Positions 45,694 to 60,525 of a stretch of DNA of 64,000 nucleotides are shown piece after piece. The notes under the pieces are model-generated. The model saw only the letters and a list, made by a program, of their open reading frames with translations. It searched no databases and was not told where the DNA came from. The DNA comes from Colletes latitarsis. Lineage: Eukaryota; Arthropoda; Insecta; Hymenoptera; Colletidae. The position numbers were made by a program, and so were the translations under genes. The stretch covers positions 2,418,001 to 2,482,000 of the forward strand of contig NC_135144.1 of assembly GCF_051014445.1 (NCBI RefSeq), written 5' to 3'. How positions within the stretch are numbered: the stretch's first letter is position 1; the number at the start of each line of letters is the position of its first letter.

Positions 45694-48600
45694 GAATGCG
45701 GAAAAGGCAAAATCATGAGTCAGATGCTGGCATAACCCACACCTCACCCAGACCTAACCAGTGTTACCGACTAAAATACTGTCCGAATCCAGGTTTAATT
45801 GCCAGTTACTGTGTGGTACCACATTACTACGTTATTCAAACCCGGAAATTCCCTGGATCTGACCATCAAGTATGCGAAGAAGGCAAAATCATGAGGCAGA
45901 TGTGGGCATAACCCGGACCTAACCCAGACCTAACCGGTTCTATCCTCTAAAATGTGGATCGAAACCAGGATTAATTGACTGTTTCAATGTGGTACCACAT
46001 TACTACGTGATTCAAATCCAAAAAAACCCAGGATCTGGCCAACAACTATGCGAGGAAGGCAAAATCATGAGCCTGATGTGGGCATAACCCAGACCTAACC
46101 CAGACCTAACCGGTTTTATCCTCTAAAATATTGATCGAAACCAGGTTTAATTGACTGTTTCAACGTGGTACCACATTACTACGTGATTCAAATCCAAAAA
46201 AACCCAGGATCTGGCCAGCAAGTATGCGAAGAAGGCAAAATCATGAGCCAGATGCGGGCATAACCCAGACCTAACCCAGACCTAACCAGTGTTATCCTCC
46301 AAAATATTGATCGAATCCAGGTTTAATTGGCTGTTACTGTGTGGTACCACATTACTACGTGATGCAAACCCGAAAATTCCCAGGATCTGGCCAACAACTA
46401 TGCGAAGAAGGCAAAATCATGAGCCAGATGCGGGCATAACCCAGACCTAACCCACACCTAACCAGTGTTATCCTTTAAAATGTGGATCGAAACCAGGTTT
46501 AATTGACTGTTTCAATGTGGTACCACATTACTACGTGATTCAAACACGAAAAAACCCAGGATCTGGCCAACAAGTTTGCGAAGAAAGCAAAATCATGAGC
46601 CAGATGCGGGCATAACCCAGACCAAACCCAGACCTAACCGGTGTTACCGACTAAAATATTGGTCGAAACCAGGTTTAATTGTCTGTTTCAGTGAGGTGTC
46701 GCATTACTACGTGTTTCAAACCAGAGAAAACCAAGGATCTGGCCAACAAGAATGCGCAAAAGGCAAAATCATGAGCCAGATGCGGGCATAGCCCAGACCT
46801 AACCCAGACCTAACCAGTATTATCCTTTAAAATGTGGATCGAAACCAGGTTTAATTGCCTGTTTCAATGTGGTACCACATTACCACCTGATACAAACCCG
46901 AAAATTCCCAGGATCTGGCCAACAACTATGCGAAGAAGGCAAAATCATGAGCCAGATGCGGGCATAACCCAGACCTAACCCAGACCTAACCAGTGTTATC
47001 CTTTAAAATGTGGATCGAAACCAGGTTTAATTGACTGTTTCAATGTGGTACCACATTACTACGTGATTCAAACCCGAAAAAACCCAGGATCTGGCCAACA
47101 AGTTTGCGAAGAAAGCAAAATCATGAACCAGATGCGGGCATAACCCAGACCTAACCCAGACCTAACCGGTGTTACCGACTAAAATATTGGTCGGAACGAG
47201 GTTTAATAGTCTGTTTCAGTGTGGTGTCACATTACTACGTGTTTCAAACCAGAGAAAACCAAGGATCTGGCCAACACGAATGCGGAAAAGGCAAAATCAT
47301 GAGCCAGATGGGGGCATAACCCAGACCTAACCCAGACCTAACCTGTGTTATTCTTTAAAATATTGATCGAAACCAGGTTTAATCGACTGTTTCAGTGTGG
47401 TACAACATTAGTACGTGATACAAACCCGAAAATTCCCAAGATCTGGCCCACAACTATGCGAAGAAGGCAAAATCATGAGCCAGATGCGGGCATAACCCAG
47501 ACCTAACCCAGGCCTAACCAGTGTTATCCTTTGAAATGTGGATCGAAACCAGGTTTAATTGACTGTTTCAATGTGGTACCACATTACCACGTGATTCAAA
47601 CCCTAAAAAACCCTGGATCTGGCCAACAAGTATGCGAAGAAGGCAAAATCATGAGCCAGATGCGGGCATAACCCAGACCTAACCCAGACCTAACCGGTGT
47701 TATCCTCTAAAATATTGATCGAATCCAAGTTTAATGGACTGTTCCAGTGTGGCTCCACATTACTACGTGATTCAAACCAGAGAAAACCAAGGATCTGGCC
47801 AACAAGAATGCGGAAAAGGCAAAATCATGAGCCAGATGCGGGCATAGCCCAGACCTAACCCAGAGCTAACCAGTGTTATCCTTTAAAATGTGGATCGAAA
47901 CCAGGTTTAATTGACTGTTTCAATGTGGTACCACATTACCACGTGATTCAAACCCTAAAAAACCCAGGATCTGGCCAACATGTTTGCGAAGAATGCAAAA
48001 TCATGAGCCTGATGCGGGGATAACCCAGACCTAACCCAGACCTAACCGGTGTTACCGACTAAAATACTGACCTAATCCAGGTTTAATTTTCTGTTACTGT
48101 GTGGTACCACATTACTACGTGATACAAACCCGAAAACTCCCAGGATCTGGCCAACAACTATGCGAAGAAGGCAAAATCATGAGCCAGATGCGGGCATAAC
48201 CCAGACCTAACCCAGACCTAACCGGTGTTATCCTCGAAAATATTGATCGAAACCAAGTTTAATCGACTGTTTCAGTGTGGTACAACATTAGTACGTGATA
48301 CAAACCCGAAAATTCCCAGGATCTGGCCAACAACTATGCGAAGAAGCCAAATCATGACCCAGATGCGGGCATAACCCAGACCTAACCCAGACCTAACCAG
48401 TGTTATCCTTTAAAATGTGGATCGAAACCAGGTTTAATTGACTGTTTCAATGTGGTACCACATTACTACGTGATCCAAACCCGAAAAAGCCCAGGATCTG
48501 GCCAACATGTTTGCGAAGAATGCAAAATCATGAGCCTGATGCGGGGATAACCCAGACCTAACCCAGACCTAACCGGTGTTACCGACTAAAATATTGGTCG

Positions 48601-51600
48601 GAACCAGGTTTAATTGTCTGTTTCAGTGGGGTGTCACATTACTACGTGTTTCAAACCAGAGAAAACCAAGGATCTGGCCAACAAGAATGCGGAAAAGGCA
48701 AAATCATGAGCCAGATGGGGGCATAACCCAGACCTAACCCAGACCTAACCTGTGTTATCCTTTAAAATATTGATCGAAACCAGGTTTAATTGTCTGTTTC
48801 ATTGTGGTAACACATAACTACGTGATTGAAACCAGAGAAAACCAAGTATCCGGCCAACAACTATGCGAAGAAGGCAAAATCATGAGCCAGATGCGGGCAT
48901 AACCCAGACCTAACCCAGACCTAACCAGTGTTATCCTTTAAAATGTGGATCGAAACCAGGTTTAATTGACTGTTTCAATGTGGTACCACATTACTACGTG
49001 ATTCAAACCCGAAAAAACCCAGGATCTGGCCAACAAGTTTGCGAAGAAAGCAAAATCATGAGCCAGATGCGGGCATAACCCAGACCTAACCCAGCCCTAA
49101 CCGGTGTTACCGACTAAAATATTGGTCGGAACCAGGTTTAATTGTCTGTTTCATTGTGGTACCACATAACTACGTGATTGAAACCAGAGAAAACCAAGGA
49201 ACCGGCCAACAAAAATTGCGAAAAGGCAAAATCATGCGTCAGATGCTGGCATAACCCAGACCTAACCCAGACCTAACCGATGTTACCGACTAAAATATTG
49301 GTCGGAACCAGGTTTAATTGTCTGTTTCAGTGAGGTGTCACATTACTACCTGTTTCAAACCAGAGAAAACCAAGGATCTGGCCAACAAGAATGCGGAAAA
49401 GGCAATATCATGAGTCAGATGCTGGCATAACCCAGACCTCACCCAGACCTAACCAGTGTTACCGACTAAAATACTGTCCGAATCCAGGTTTAATTGCCAG
49501 TTACTGTGTGGTACCACATTACTACGTTATTCAAACCCGGAAATTCCCAGGATCTGACCAACAAGTATGCGAAGAAGGCAAAATCATGAGGCAGATGTGG
49601 GCATAACCCGGACCTAACCCAGACCTAACCGGTTCTATCCTCTAAAATGTGGATCGAAACCAGGATTAATTGACTGTTTCAATGTGGTACCACATTACTA
49701 CGTGATTCAAATCCAAAAAAACCCAGGATCTGGCCAACAACTATGCGAGGAAGGCAAAATCATGAGCCTGATGTGGGCATAACCCAGACCTAACCCAGAC
49801 CTAACCGGTTTTATCCTCTAAAATATTGATCGAAACCAGGTTTAATTGACTGTTTCAATGTGGTACCACATTACTACGTGATTCAAACCCGAAAAAACCC
49901 AGGATCTGGCCAACAAGTTTGCGAAGAAAGCAAAATCATGAGCCAGATGCGGGCATAACCCAGACCTAACCCAGCCCTAACCGGTGTTACCGACTAAAAT
50001 ATTGGTCGGAACCAGGTTTAATTGTCTGTTTCAGTGTGGTGTCACATTACTACGTGTTTCAAACCAGAGAAAACCAAGGATCTGGCCAACACGAATGCGG
50101 AAAAGGCAAAATCATGAGCCAGATGGGGGCATAACCCAGACCTAACCCAGACCTAACCTGTGTTATCCTTTAAAATATTGATCGAAACCAGGTTTAATTG
50201 TCTGTTTCATTGTGGTACCACATTACTACGTGATTGAAACCAGAGAAAACCAAGGATCCGGCCATCAAGAATGCGGAAAAGGCAAAATCATGAGTCAGAT
50301 GCGGGCATAACCCAGACCTAACCCAGACCTAACCGGTGTTACCGACTAAATTACTGACCGAATCCATGTTTAATTGACTTTTACTGTGTGGTACCACATT
50401 ACTACGTTATTCAAACCCGGAAATTCCCAGGATCTGACCAACAAGTATGCGAAGAAGGCAAAATCATGAGCCAGATGCGGGCAGAACCCAGACCTAACCC
50501 AGACCTAACCGGTGTTATCCTCTAAAATATTGATCGAATCCAGGTTTTATTGACTGTTACTGTGTGGTACCACATTACTACGTGATACAAACCCGAAAAT
50601 TCCCAGGATCTGGCCAACAACTATGCGAAGAAGGCAAAATCATGAGCCAGATGCGGGCATAACCCAGACCTAACCCAGACCTAACCGGTGTTATCCTCCA
50701 AAATATTGATCGAATCCAGGTTTAATTGACTGTTACTGTGTGGTACCACATTACTACGTGATGCAAACCCGAAAATTCCCAGGATCTGGCCAACAACTAT
50801 GCGAAGAAGGCAAAATCATGAGCCAGATGCGGGCATAACCCAGACCTAACCCACACCTAACCAGTGTTATCCTTTAAAATGTGGATCGAAACCAGGTTTA
50901 ATTGACTGTTTCAATGTGGTACCACATTACTACGTGATTCAAACACGAAAAAACCCAGGATCTGGCCAACAAGTTTGCGAAGAAAGCAAAATCATGAGCC
51001 AGATGCGGGCATAACCCAGACCAAACCCAGACCTAACCGGTGTTACCGACTAAAATATTGGTCGAAACCAGGTTTAATTGTCTGTTTCAGTGAGGTGTCA
51101 CATTACTACGTGTTTCAAACCAGAGAAAACCAAGGATCTGGCCAACAAGAATGCGCAAAAGGCAAAATCATGAGCCAGATGCGGGCATAGCTCAGACCTA
51201 ACCCAGACCTAACCAGTGTTATCCTTTAAAATGTGGATCGAAACCAGGTTTAATTGCCTGTTTCAATGTGGTACCACATTACCACGTGATACAAACCCGA
51301 AAATTCCCAGGATCTGGCCAACAACTATGCGAAGAAGGCAAAATCATGAGCCAGATGCGGGCTTAACCCAGACCTAACCCAGACCTAACCAGTGTTATCC
51401 TTTAAAATGTGGATCGAAACCAGGTTTAATTGACTGTTTCAATGTGGTACCACATTACTACGTGATTCAAACCCGAAAATACCCAGGATCTGGCCAACAA
51501 GTTTGCGAAGAAAGCAAAATCATGAACCAGATGCGGGCATAACCCAGACCTAACCCAGACCTAACCGGTGTTACCGACTAAAATATTGGTCGGAACCAGG

Positions 51601-54600
51601 TTTAATTGTCTGTTTCAGTGTGGTGTCACATTACTACGTGTTTCAAACCAGAGAAAACCAAGGATCTGGCCAACAAGAATGCGGAAAAGGCAAAATCATG
51701 AGCCAGATGGGGGCATAACCCAGACCTAACCCAGACCTAACCTGTGTTATCCTTTAAAATATTGATCGAAACCAGGTTTAATTGTCTGTTTCATTGTGGT
51801 AACACATAACTACGTGATTGAGACCAGAGAAAACCAAGTATCCGGCCAACAACTATGCGAAGAAGGCAAAATCATGAGCCAGATGCGGGCATAACCCAGA
51901 CCTAACCCAGACCTAACCAGTGTTATCCTTTAAAATGTGGATCGAAACCAGGTTTAATTGACTGTTTCAATGTGGTACCACATTACTACATGATTCAAAC
52001 CCGAAAAAACCCAGGATCTGGCCAACAAGTTTGCGAAGAAAGCAAAATCATGAGCCAGATGCGGGCATAACCCAGACCTAACCCAGCCCTAACCGGTGTT
52101 ACCGACTAAAATATTGGTCGGAACCAGGTTTAATTGTCTGTTTCATTGTGGTACCACATAACTACGTGATTGAAACCAGAGAAAACCAAGGAACCGGCTA
52201 ACAAAAATGCGGAAAAGGCAAAATCATGCGTCAGATGCTGGCATAACCCAGACCTAACCCAGACCTAACCGATGTTACCGACTAAAATATTGGTCGGAAC
52301 CAGGTTTAATTGTCTGTTTCAGTGAGGTGTCACATTACTACCTGTTTCAAACCAGAGAAAACCAAGGATCTGGCCAACAAGAATGCGGAAAAGGCAAAAT
52401 CATGAGTCAGATGCTGGCATAACCCAGACCTCACCCAGACCTAACCAGTGTTACCGACTAAAATACTGTCCGAATCCAGGTTTAATTGCCAGTTACTGTG
52501 TGGTACCACATTACTACGTTATTCAAACCCGGAAATTCCCAGGATCTGACCAACAAGTATGCGAAGAAGGCAAAATCATGAGGCAGATGTGGGCATAACC
52601 CGGACCTAACCCAGACCTAACCGGTTCTATCCTCTAAAATGTGGATCGAAACCAGGATTAATTGACTGTTTCAATGTGGTACCACATTACTACGTGATTC
52701 AAATCCAAAAAAACCCAGGATCTGGCCAACAACTATGCGAGGAAGGCAAAATCATGAGACTGATGTGGGCATAACCCAGACCTAACCCAGACCTAACCGG
52801 TTTTATCCTCTAAAATATTGATCGAAACCAGGTTTAATTGGCTGTTTCAACGTGGTACCACATTACTACCTGATTCAAACTCTAAAAAACCCAGGATCTG
52901 GCCAACAAGTATGCGAAGAAGGCAAAATCATGAGCCAGATGCGGGCATAACCCAGACCTAACCCAGACCTAACCGGTGTTACCGACTAAAATACTGACCG
53001 AATCCAGGTTTAATTGGCTGTTACTGTGTGGTACCACATTACTACGTGATACAAACCCGAAAATTCCCAGGATCTGGCCAACAACTATGCGAAGAAGGCA
53101 AAATCATGAGCCAGATGCGGGCATAACCCAGACCTAACCCAGACCTAACCGGTGTTATACTCTAAAATATTGATCGAATCCAAGTGTAACGGACTGTTTC
53201 TGTGTGGTACCACATTACTGCGTGATTCAAACCCGAAAAAACCCAGGATCTCGCCAACAAGAATGCGGAAAAGGCAAAATCATGAGCCAGCTGCGGGCAT
53301 AACCCACACCTAACCCAGACCCAACCGGTGTTACCGACTAAAATACTGACCGAATCCAGGTTTAATTGACTGTTACTGTGTGGTACCACATTACTACGTT
53401 ATTCAAACCCGGAAATTCCCAGGATCTGAGCAACAAGTATGCGAAGAAGGGAGAAACATGAGCCAGTTGCGGGCATAACCCAGACCTAACCCAGACCTAA
53501 CCGGTGTTACCGACTAAAATATTGGTCGGAACCAGGTTTTATTGTCTGTTTCAGTGTGGTGTCACATTACTACGTGTTTCAAACCAGAGAAAACCAAGGA
53601 TCTGGCCAACACGAATGCGGAAAAGGCAAAATCATGAGCCAGATGGGGGCATAACCCAGACCTAACCCAGACCTAACCTGTGTTATCCTTTAAAATATTG
53701 ATCGAAACCAGGTTTAATTGTCTGTTTCATTGTGGTACCACATTACTACGTGATTGAACCCAGAGAAAACCAAGGATCCGGCCAACAAGAATGCGGAAAA
53801 GGCAAAATCATGAGCCAGATGCGGGCATAACCCACACCTAACCCAGACCTAACCGGTGTTACCGACTAAAATACTGACCGAATCCAGGTTTAATTGACTG
53901 TTACTGTGTGGTACCACATTACTACGTTATTCAAACCCGGAAATTCCCAGGATCTGAGCAACAAGTATGCGAAGAAGGGAGAATCATGAGCCAGTTGCGG
54001 GCATAACCCAGACCTAACCCAGACCTAACTGGTGTTACCGACTAAAATACTGACCGAATCCAGGTTTAATTGACTTTTACTGTGTGGTACCACATTACTA
54101 CGTTATTCAAACCCGGAAATTCCCAGGATCTGACCAACAAGTATGCGAAGAAGGCAAAATCATGAGCCAGATGCGGGCATAACCCAGACCTAACCCAGAC
54201 CTAACCGGTGTTATCCTCCAATATATTAATCGAATCCAGGTTTAATTGACTGTTACTGTGTGGTACCACATTACTACGTGATACAAACCCGAAAATTCCC
54301 AGGATCTGGCCAACAACTATGCGAAGAAGGCAAAATCATGAGCCAGATGCGGGCATAACCCAGACCTAACCCAGACCTAACCAGTGTTATCCTTTAAAAT
54401 GTGGATCGAAACCAGGTTTAATTGACTGTTTCAATGTGGTACCACATTACTACGTGATTCAAACCCGAAAAAACCCAGGATCCGGCCAACAAGTTTGCGA
54501 AGAAAGCAAAATCATGAGCCAGATGCGGACATAACCCAGACCTAACCCAGACTTAACCGGTGTTATCCTCTAAAATATTGATCGAAACCAAGTTTAATCG

Positions 54601-57600
54601 ATTGTTTCAGTGTGGTACAGCATTAGTACGTGATACAAACCCGAAAATTCCCAGGATCTGGCCAACAACTATGCGAAGAAGGCAAAATCATGAGCCTGGT
54701 GCGGGGATAACCCAGACCTAACCCAGACCTAACCGGTGCTACCGACTAAAATATTGGTCGGAACCAGGTTTAAATGTCTGTTTCAGTGGGGTGTCACATT
54801 ACTACGTGTTTCAAACCAGAGAAAACCAAGGATCTGGCCAACAAGAATGCGGAAAAGGCAAAATCATGAGCCAGATGGGGGCATAACCCAGACCTAACCC
54901 AGACCTAACCTGTGTTATCCTTTAAAATATTGATCGAAACCAGGTTTAATTGTCTGTTTCATTGTGGTAACACATAACTACGTGATTGAGACCAGAGAAA
55001 ACGAAGTATCAGGCCAACAACTATGCGAAGAAGGCAAAATCATGAGCCAGATGTGGGCATAACCCGGACCTAACCCAGACCTAACCGGTTCTATCCTCTA
55101 AAATGTGGATCGAAACCAGGATTAATTGACTGTTTCAACGTGGTACCACATTACTACGTGATTCAAACTCTAAAAAACCCAGGATCTGGCCAACAAGTAT
55201 GCGAAGAAGGCAAAATTATGAGCCAGATGCAGGCATAACCCAGACCTAACCCAGACCTAACCTGTGTTATCCTTCAAAATATTGATCGAAACCAGGTTTA
55301 ATTGTCTGTTTCATTGTGGTACCACATTACTACGTGATTGAAACCAGAGAAAACCAAGTATCCGGCCAACAAGAATGCGGAAAAGGCAAAATCATGAGCC
55401 AGCTGCGGGCATAACCCACACCTAACCCAGACCTAACCGGTGTTACCGACTAAAATATTGATCGAATCCAGGTTTAATTGACTGTTACTGTGTGGTACCA
55501 CATTACTACGTGATACAAACCCGAAAATTCCCAGGATCTGGCCAACAACTATGCGAAGAAGGCAAAATCATGAGCCAGATGCGGGCATAACCCAGACCTA
55601 ACCCAGACCTAGCCGGTGTTATACTCTAAACTATTGATCGAATCCAAGTTTAATCGACTGTTTCAGTGTGGTACAACATTACTACGTGATTCAAACCCGA
55701 AAAAACCCAGGATCTGGCCAACAAGTATGCGAAGAAGGCAAAATCATGAGCCAGATGCGGGCATAACCCAGACCTAATCCAGACCTAACCGGTGTTATCC
55801 TCCAAAATATTGATCGAATCCAGGTTTAATTGACTGTTACTGTGTGGTACCACATTACTACGTGATACAAACCCGAAAATTCCCAGGATCTGGCCAACAA
55901 CTATGCGAAGAAGGCAAAATCATGAGCCAGATGCGGGCATAACCCAGACCTAACCCAGACCTAACCAGTGTTATCCTTTAAAATATTGATCGAAACCAGG
56001 TTTAATTGACTGTTTCAGTGTGGTACAACATTACTACGTGATTCAAACCCGAAAAAACCCAGGATCTGGCCAACAAGTATGCGTAGAAGGCAAAATCATG
56101 AGCCAGATGCGGGCATAACCCAGACCTAACCCAGACCTAACCGGTGTTACCGACTAAAATATTGGTCGGAACCAGGTGTAATTGTCTGTTTCAGTGTGGT
56201 GTCACATTACTACGTGTTTCAAACCAGAGAAAACCAAGTATCCGGCCAACAAGAATGCGGAAAAGGCAAAATCATGAGCCAGATGGGGGCATAACCCAGA
56301 CCTAACCCAGACCTAACCTGTGTTATCCTTTAGAATATTGATCGAAACCAGGTATAATTGTCTGTTTCATTGTGGTACCACATAACTACGTGATTGAAAC
56401 CAGAGAAAACCAAGGATCTGGCTAACAAGATTGCGGAAAAGGCAAAATCATGAGTCAGATGCTGGCATATCCCAGACCTAACCCAGACCTAACCGATGTT
56501 ACCGACTAAAATATTGGTCGGAACCAGGTTTAATTGTCTGTTTCATTGTGGTACCACATAACTGCGTGATTGAAACCAGAGAAAACCAAGGATCTGGCTA
56601 ACAAGAATGCGGAAAAGGCAAAATCATGAGTCAGATGCTGGCATATCCCAGACCTAACCCAGACCTAACCGATGTTACCGACTAAAATATTGGTCGGAAC
56701 CAGGTTTAATTGTCTGTTTCAATGTGGTACCACATTACTACGTGATTCAAATCCAAAAAAACCCAGGATCTGGCCAACAACTATGCGAGGAAGGCAAAAT
56801 CATGAGCCTGATGTGGGCATAACCCGGACCTAACCCAGACCTAACCGGCTTTATCCTCTAAAATATTGATCGAAACCAGGTTTAATTGACTGTTTCAACG
56901 TGGTACCACATTACTACGTGATTCAAACTCTAAAAAACCCAGGATCTGGCCAACAAGTATGCGAAGAAGGCAAAATCATGAGCCAGATGCAGGCATAACC
57001 CAGACCTAACCCAGACCTAACCGGTGTTACCGACTAAAATACTGACCAAATCCAGGTTTAATTGACTTTTACTGTGTGGTACCACATTACTACGTTATTC
57101 AAACCCTGAAATTTCCAGGAACTGACCAACAAGTATGCGAAGAAGGCAAAATCATGAGCCAGATGCGGGCATAACCCAGACCTAACCCAGACCTAACCGG
57201 TGTTATCCTCTAAAATATTGTTCGAATCCAGGTTTAATTGACTGTTACCGTGTGGTACCACATTACTACGTGATACAAACCCGAAAATTCCCAGGATCTG
57301 GCCAACAACTATGCGAAGAAGGCAAAATCATGAGCCAGATGCGGGCATAACCCAGACCTAACCCAGACCTAACCGGTGTTATACTCTAAACTATTGATCG
57401 AAGCCAAGTTTAATCGACTGTTTCAATGTGGTACCACATTACTACGTGATTCAAACCCGAAAAAACCCAGGATCTGGCCAACAAGTTTGCGAAGAAAGCA
57501 AAATCATGTGCCAGATGCGGGCATAACCCAGACCTAACCCAGACCTAACCGGTGTTACCGACTAAAATATTGGTCGGAACCAGGTGTAATTGTCTGTTTC

Positions 57601-59640
57601 AGTGTGGTGTCACATTACTACGTGTTTCAAACCAGAGAAAACCAAGGATCTGGCCATCACGAATGCGGAAAAGGCAAAATCATGAGCCAGATGGGGGCAT
57701 AACTCAGACCTAACCCAGACCTAACCTGTGTTATCCTTTAAAATATTGATCGAAACCAGGTTTAATTGTCTGTTTCATTGTGGTACCACATTACTACGTG
57801 ATTGAAACCAGAGAAAACCAAGGATCCGGCCAACAAGAATGCGGAAAAGGCAAAATCATGAGTCAGATGCGGGCATAACCCAGACCTAACCCAGACCTAA
57901 CCGGTGTTGCCGACTAAATTACTGACCGAATCCATGTTTAATTGACTTTTACTGTGTGGTACCACATTACTACGTTATTCAAACCCGGAAATTCCCAGGA
58001 TCTGACCAACAAGTATGCGAAGAAGGCAAAATCATGAGCCAGATGCGGGCAGAACCCAGACCTAACCCAGACCTAACCGGTGTTATCCTCTAAAATATTG
58101 ATCGAATCCAGGTTTAATTGACTGTTACTGTGTGGTACCACATTACTACGTGATACAAACCCGAAAATTCCCAGGATCTGGCCAACAACTATGCGAAGAA
58201 GGCAAAATCATGAGCCAGATGCGGGCATAACCCAGACCTAACCCAGACCTAACCGGTGTTATCCTCCAAAATATTGATCGAATCCAGGTTTAATTGACTT
58301 TTACTGTGTGGTACCACATTACTACGTGATGCAAACCCGAAAATTCCCAGGATCTGGCCAACAACTATGCGAAGAGGGCAAAATCATGAGCCAGATGCGG
58401 GCATAACCCAGACCTAACCCACACTTAAACAGTGTTATCCTTTAAAATGTGGATCGAAACCAGGTTTAATTGACTGTTTCAATGTGGTACCACATTACTA
58501 CGTGATACAAACCCGAAAATTCCCAGGATCTGGCCAACAACTATGCGAAGAAGGCAAAATCATGAGCCAGATGCGGGCATAACCCAGACCTAACCAAGAC
58601 CTAACCGGTGTTATCCTCCAAAATATTGATCGAATCCAGGTTTAATTGACTGTTACTGTGTGGTACCACATTTCTACCTGATGCAAACACGAAAAAACCC
58701 AGGATCTGGCCACAAGCTTGCGAAGAAAGCAAAATCATGAGCCAGATGCGGGCATAACCCAGACCAAACCCAGACCTAACCGGTGTTACCGACTAAAATA
58801 TTGGTCGAAACCAGGTTTAATTGTCTGTTTCAGTGAGGTGTCACATTACTACGTGTTTCAAACCAGAGAAAACCAAGGATCTGGCCAACAAGAATGCGCA
58901 AAAGGCAAAATCATGAGCCAGATGCGGGCATAGCCCAGACCTAACCCAGACCTAACCAGTGTTATCCTTTAAAATGTGGATCGAAACCAGGTTTAATTGA
59001 CTGTTTCAATGTGGTACCACATTACCACGTGATACAAACCCGAAAATTCCCAGGATCTGGCCAACAACTATGCGAAGAAGGCAAAATCATGAGCCAGATG
59101 CGGGCATAACCCAGACCTAACCCAGACCTAACCAGTGTTATCCTTTAAAATGTGGATCGAAACCAGGTTTAATTGACTGTTTCAATGTGGTACCACATTA
59201 CTACGTGATTCAAACCCGAAAAAACCCAGGATCTGGCCAACAAGTTTGCGAAGAAAGCAAAATCATAAACCAGATGCGGGCATAACCCAGACCTAACCCA
59301 GACCTAACCGGTGTTACCGACTAAAATATTGGTCGGAACCAGGTTTAATTGTCTGATTCAGTGTGGTGTCACATTACTACGTGTTTCAAACCAGAGAAAA
59401 CCACGGATCTGACCAACACGAATGCGGAAAAGGCAAAATCATGAGCCAGATGGGGGCATAATCCAGACCTCACCTGTGTTATCCTTTAAAATATTGATCG
59501 AAACCAGGTTTAATCGACTGTTTCAGTGTGGTACAACATTAGTACGTGATACAAACCCGAAAATTCCCAAGATCTGGCCAACAACAATGCGAAGAAGGCA
59601 AAATCATGAGCCAGATGCGGGCATAACCCAGACCTAACCG
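45694..59640. repeat. Satellite segment with recurring multi-monomer blocks
   Basis: Several blocks recur at whole-monomer spacing. A block around 45,696 recurs near 49,391 (3,695 bp) and 52,383 (a further 2,992 bp = 17 x 176). A block around 46,576 recurs near 50,975 (4,399 bp, about 25 monomers) and 58,718. A junction with one 11-mer unit occurs at about 59,460. No gene or other element is visible. Confidence 0.78.
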
Positions 59641-60525
59641 AGGCCTAACCAGTGTTATCCTTTGAAATGTGGATCGAAACCAGGTTTAATTGACTGTTTC
59701 AATGTGGTACCACATTACCACGTGATTCAAACCCTAAAAAACCCAGGATCTGGCCAACAAGTATGCGAAGAAGGCATAATCATGAGCCAGATGCGGGCAT
59801 AACCCAGACCTAACCCAGACCTAACCGGTGTTATCCTCTAAAATATTGATCGAAACCAAGTTTAATGGACTGTTTCAGTGTGGTACCATTATGACTACCT
59901 GAGTCAAACCCGAATAAACCCAAGATCTGGCCAACAACTATGCGAAGAAGGCAAAATCATGAGCCAGATGCGGGCATAACCCAGACCTAACCCAGACCTA
60001 ACCGGTGTTATCCTCTAAAATATTGATCGAAACCAAGTTTAATGGACTGTTCCAGTGTGGCTCCACATTACTACGTGATTCAAACCAGAGAAAACCAAGG
60101 ATCTGGCCAACAAGAATGCGCAAAAGGCAAAATCATGAGCCAGATGCGGGCATAGCCCAGACCTAACCCAGACCTAACCAGTGTTATCCTTTAAAATGTG
60201 GATCGAAACCAGGTTTAATTGACTGTTTCAATGTGGTACCACATTACCACGTGATTCAAACCCTAAAAAACCCAGGATCTGGCCAACAAGTATGCGAAGA
60301 AGGCATAATCATGAGCCAGATGCGGGCATAACCCAGACCTAACCCAGACCTAACCGGTGTTATCCTCTAAAATATTGATCGAAACCAAGTTTAATGGACT
60401 GTTTCAGTGTGGTACCATTATGACTACCTGAGTCAAACCCGAATAAACCCAAGATCTGGCCAACAACTATGCGAAGAAGGCAAAATCATGAGCCAGATGC
60501 GGGCATAACCCAGACCTAACCCAGG
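59641..60525. repeat. Recent three-monomer local duplication
   Basis: The unusual stretch GGTACCATTATGACTACCTG occurs only at 59,882 and 60,411, 529 bp apart (3 x 176 + 1). GGCATAATCATGAG is also shared at the same offset. About 345 bp around them look identical. Confidence 0.78.
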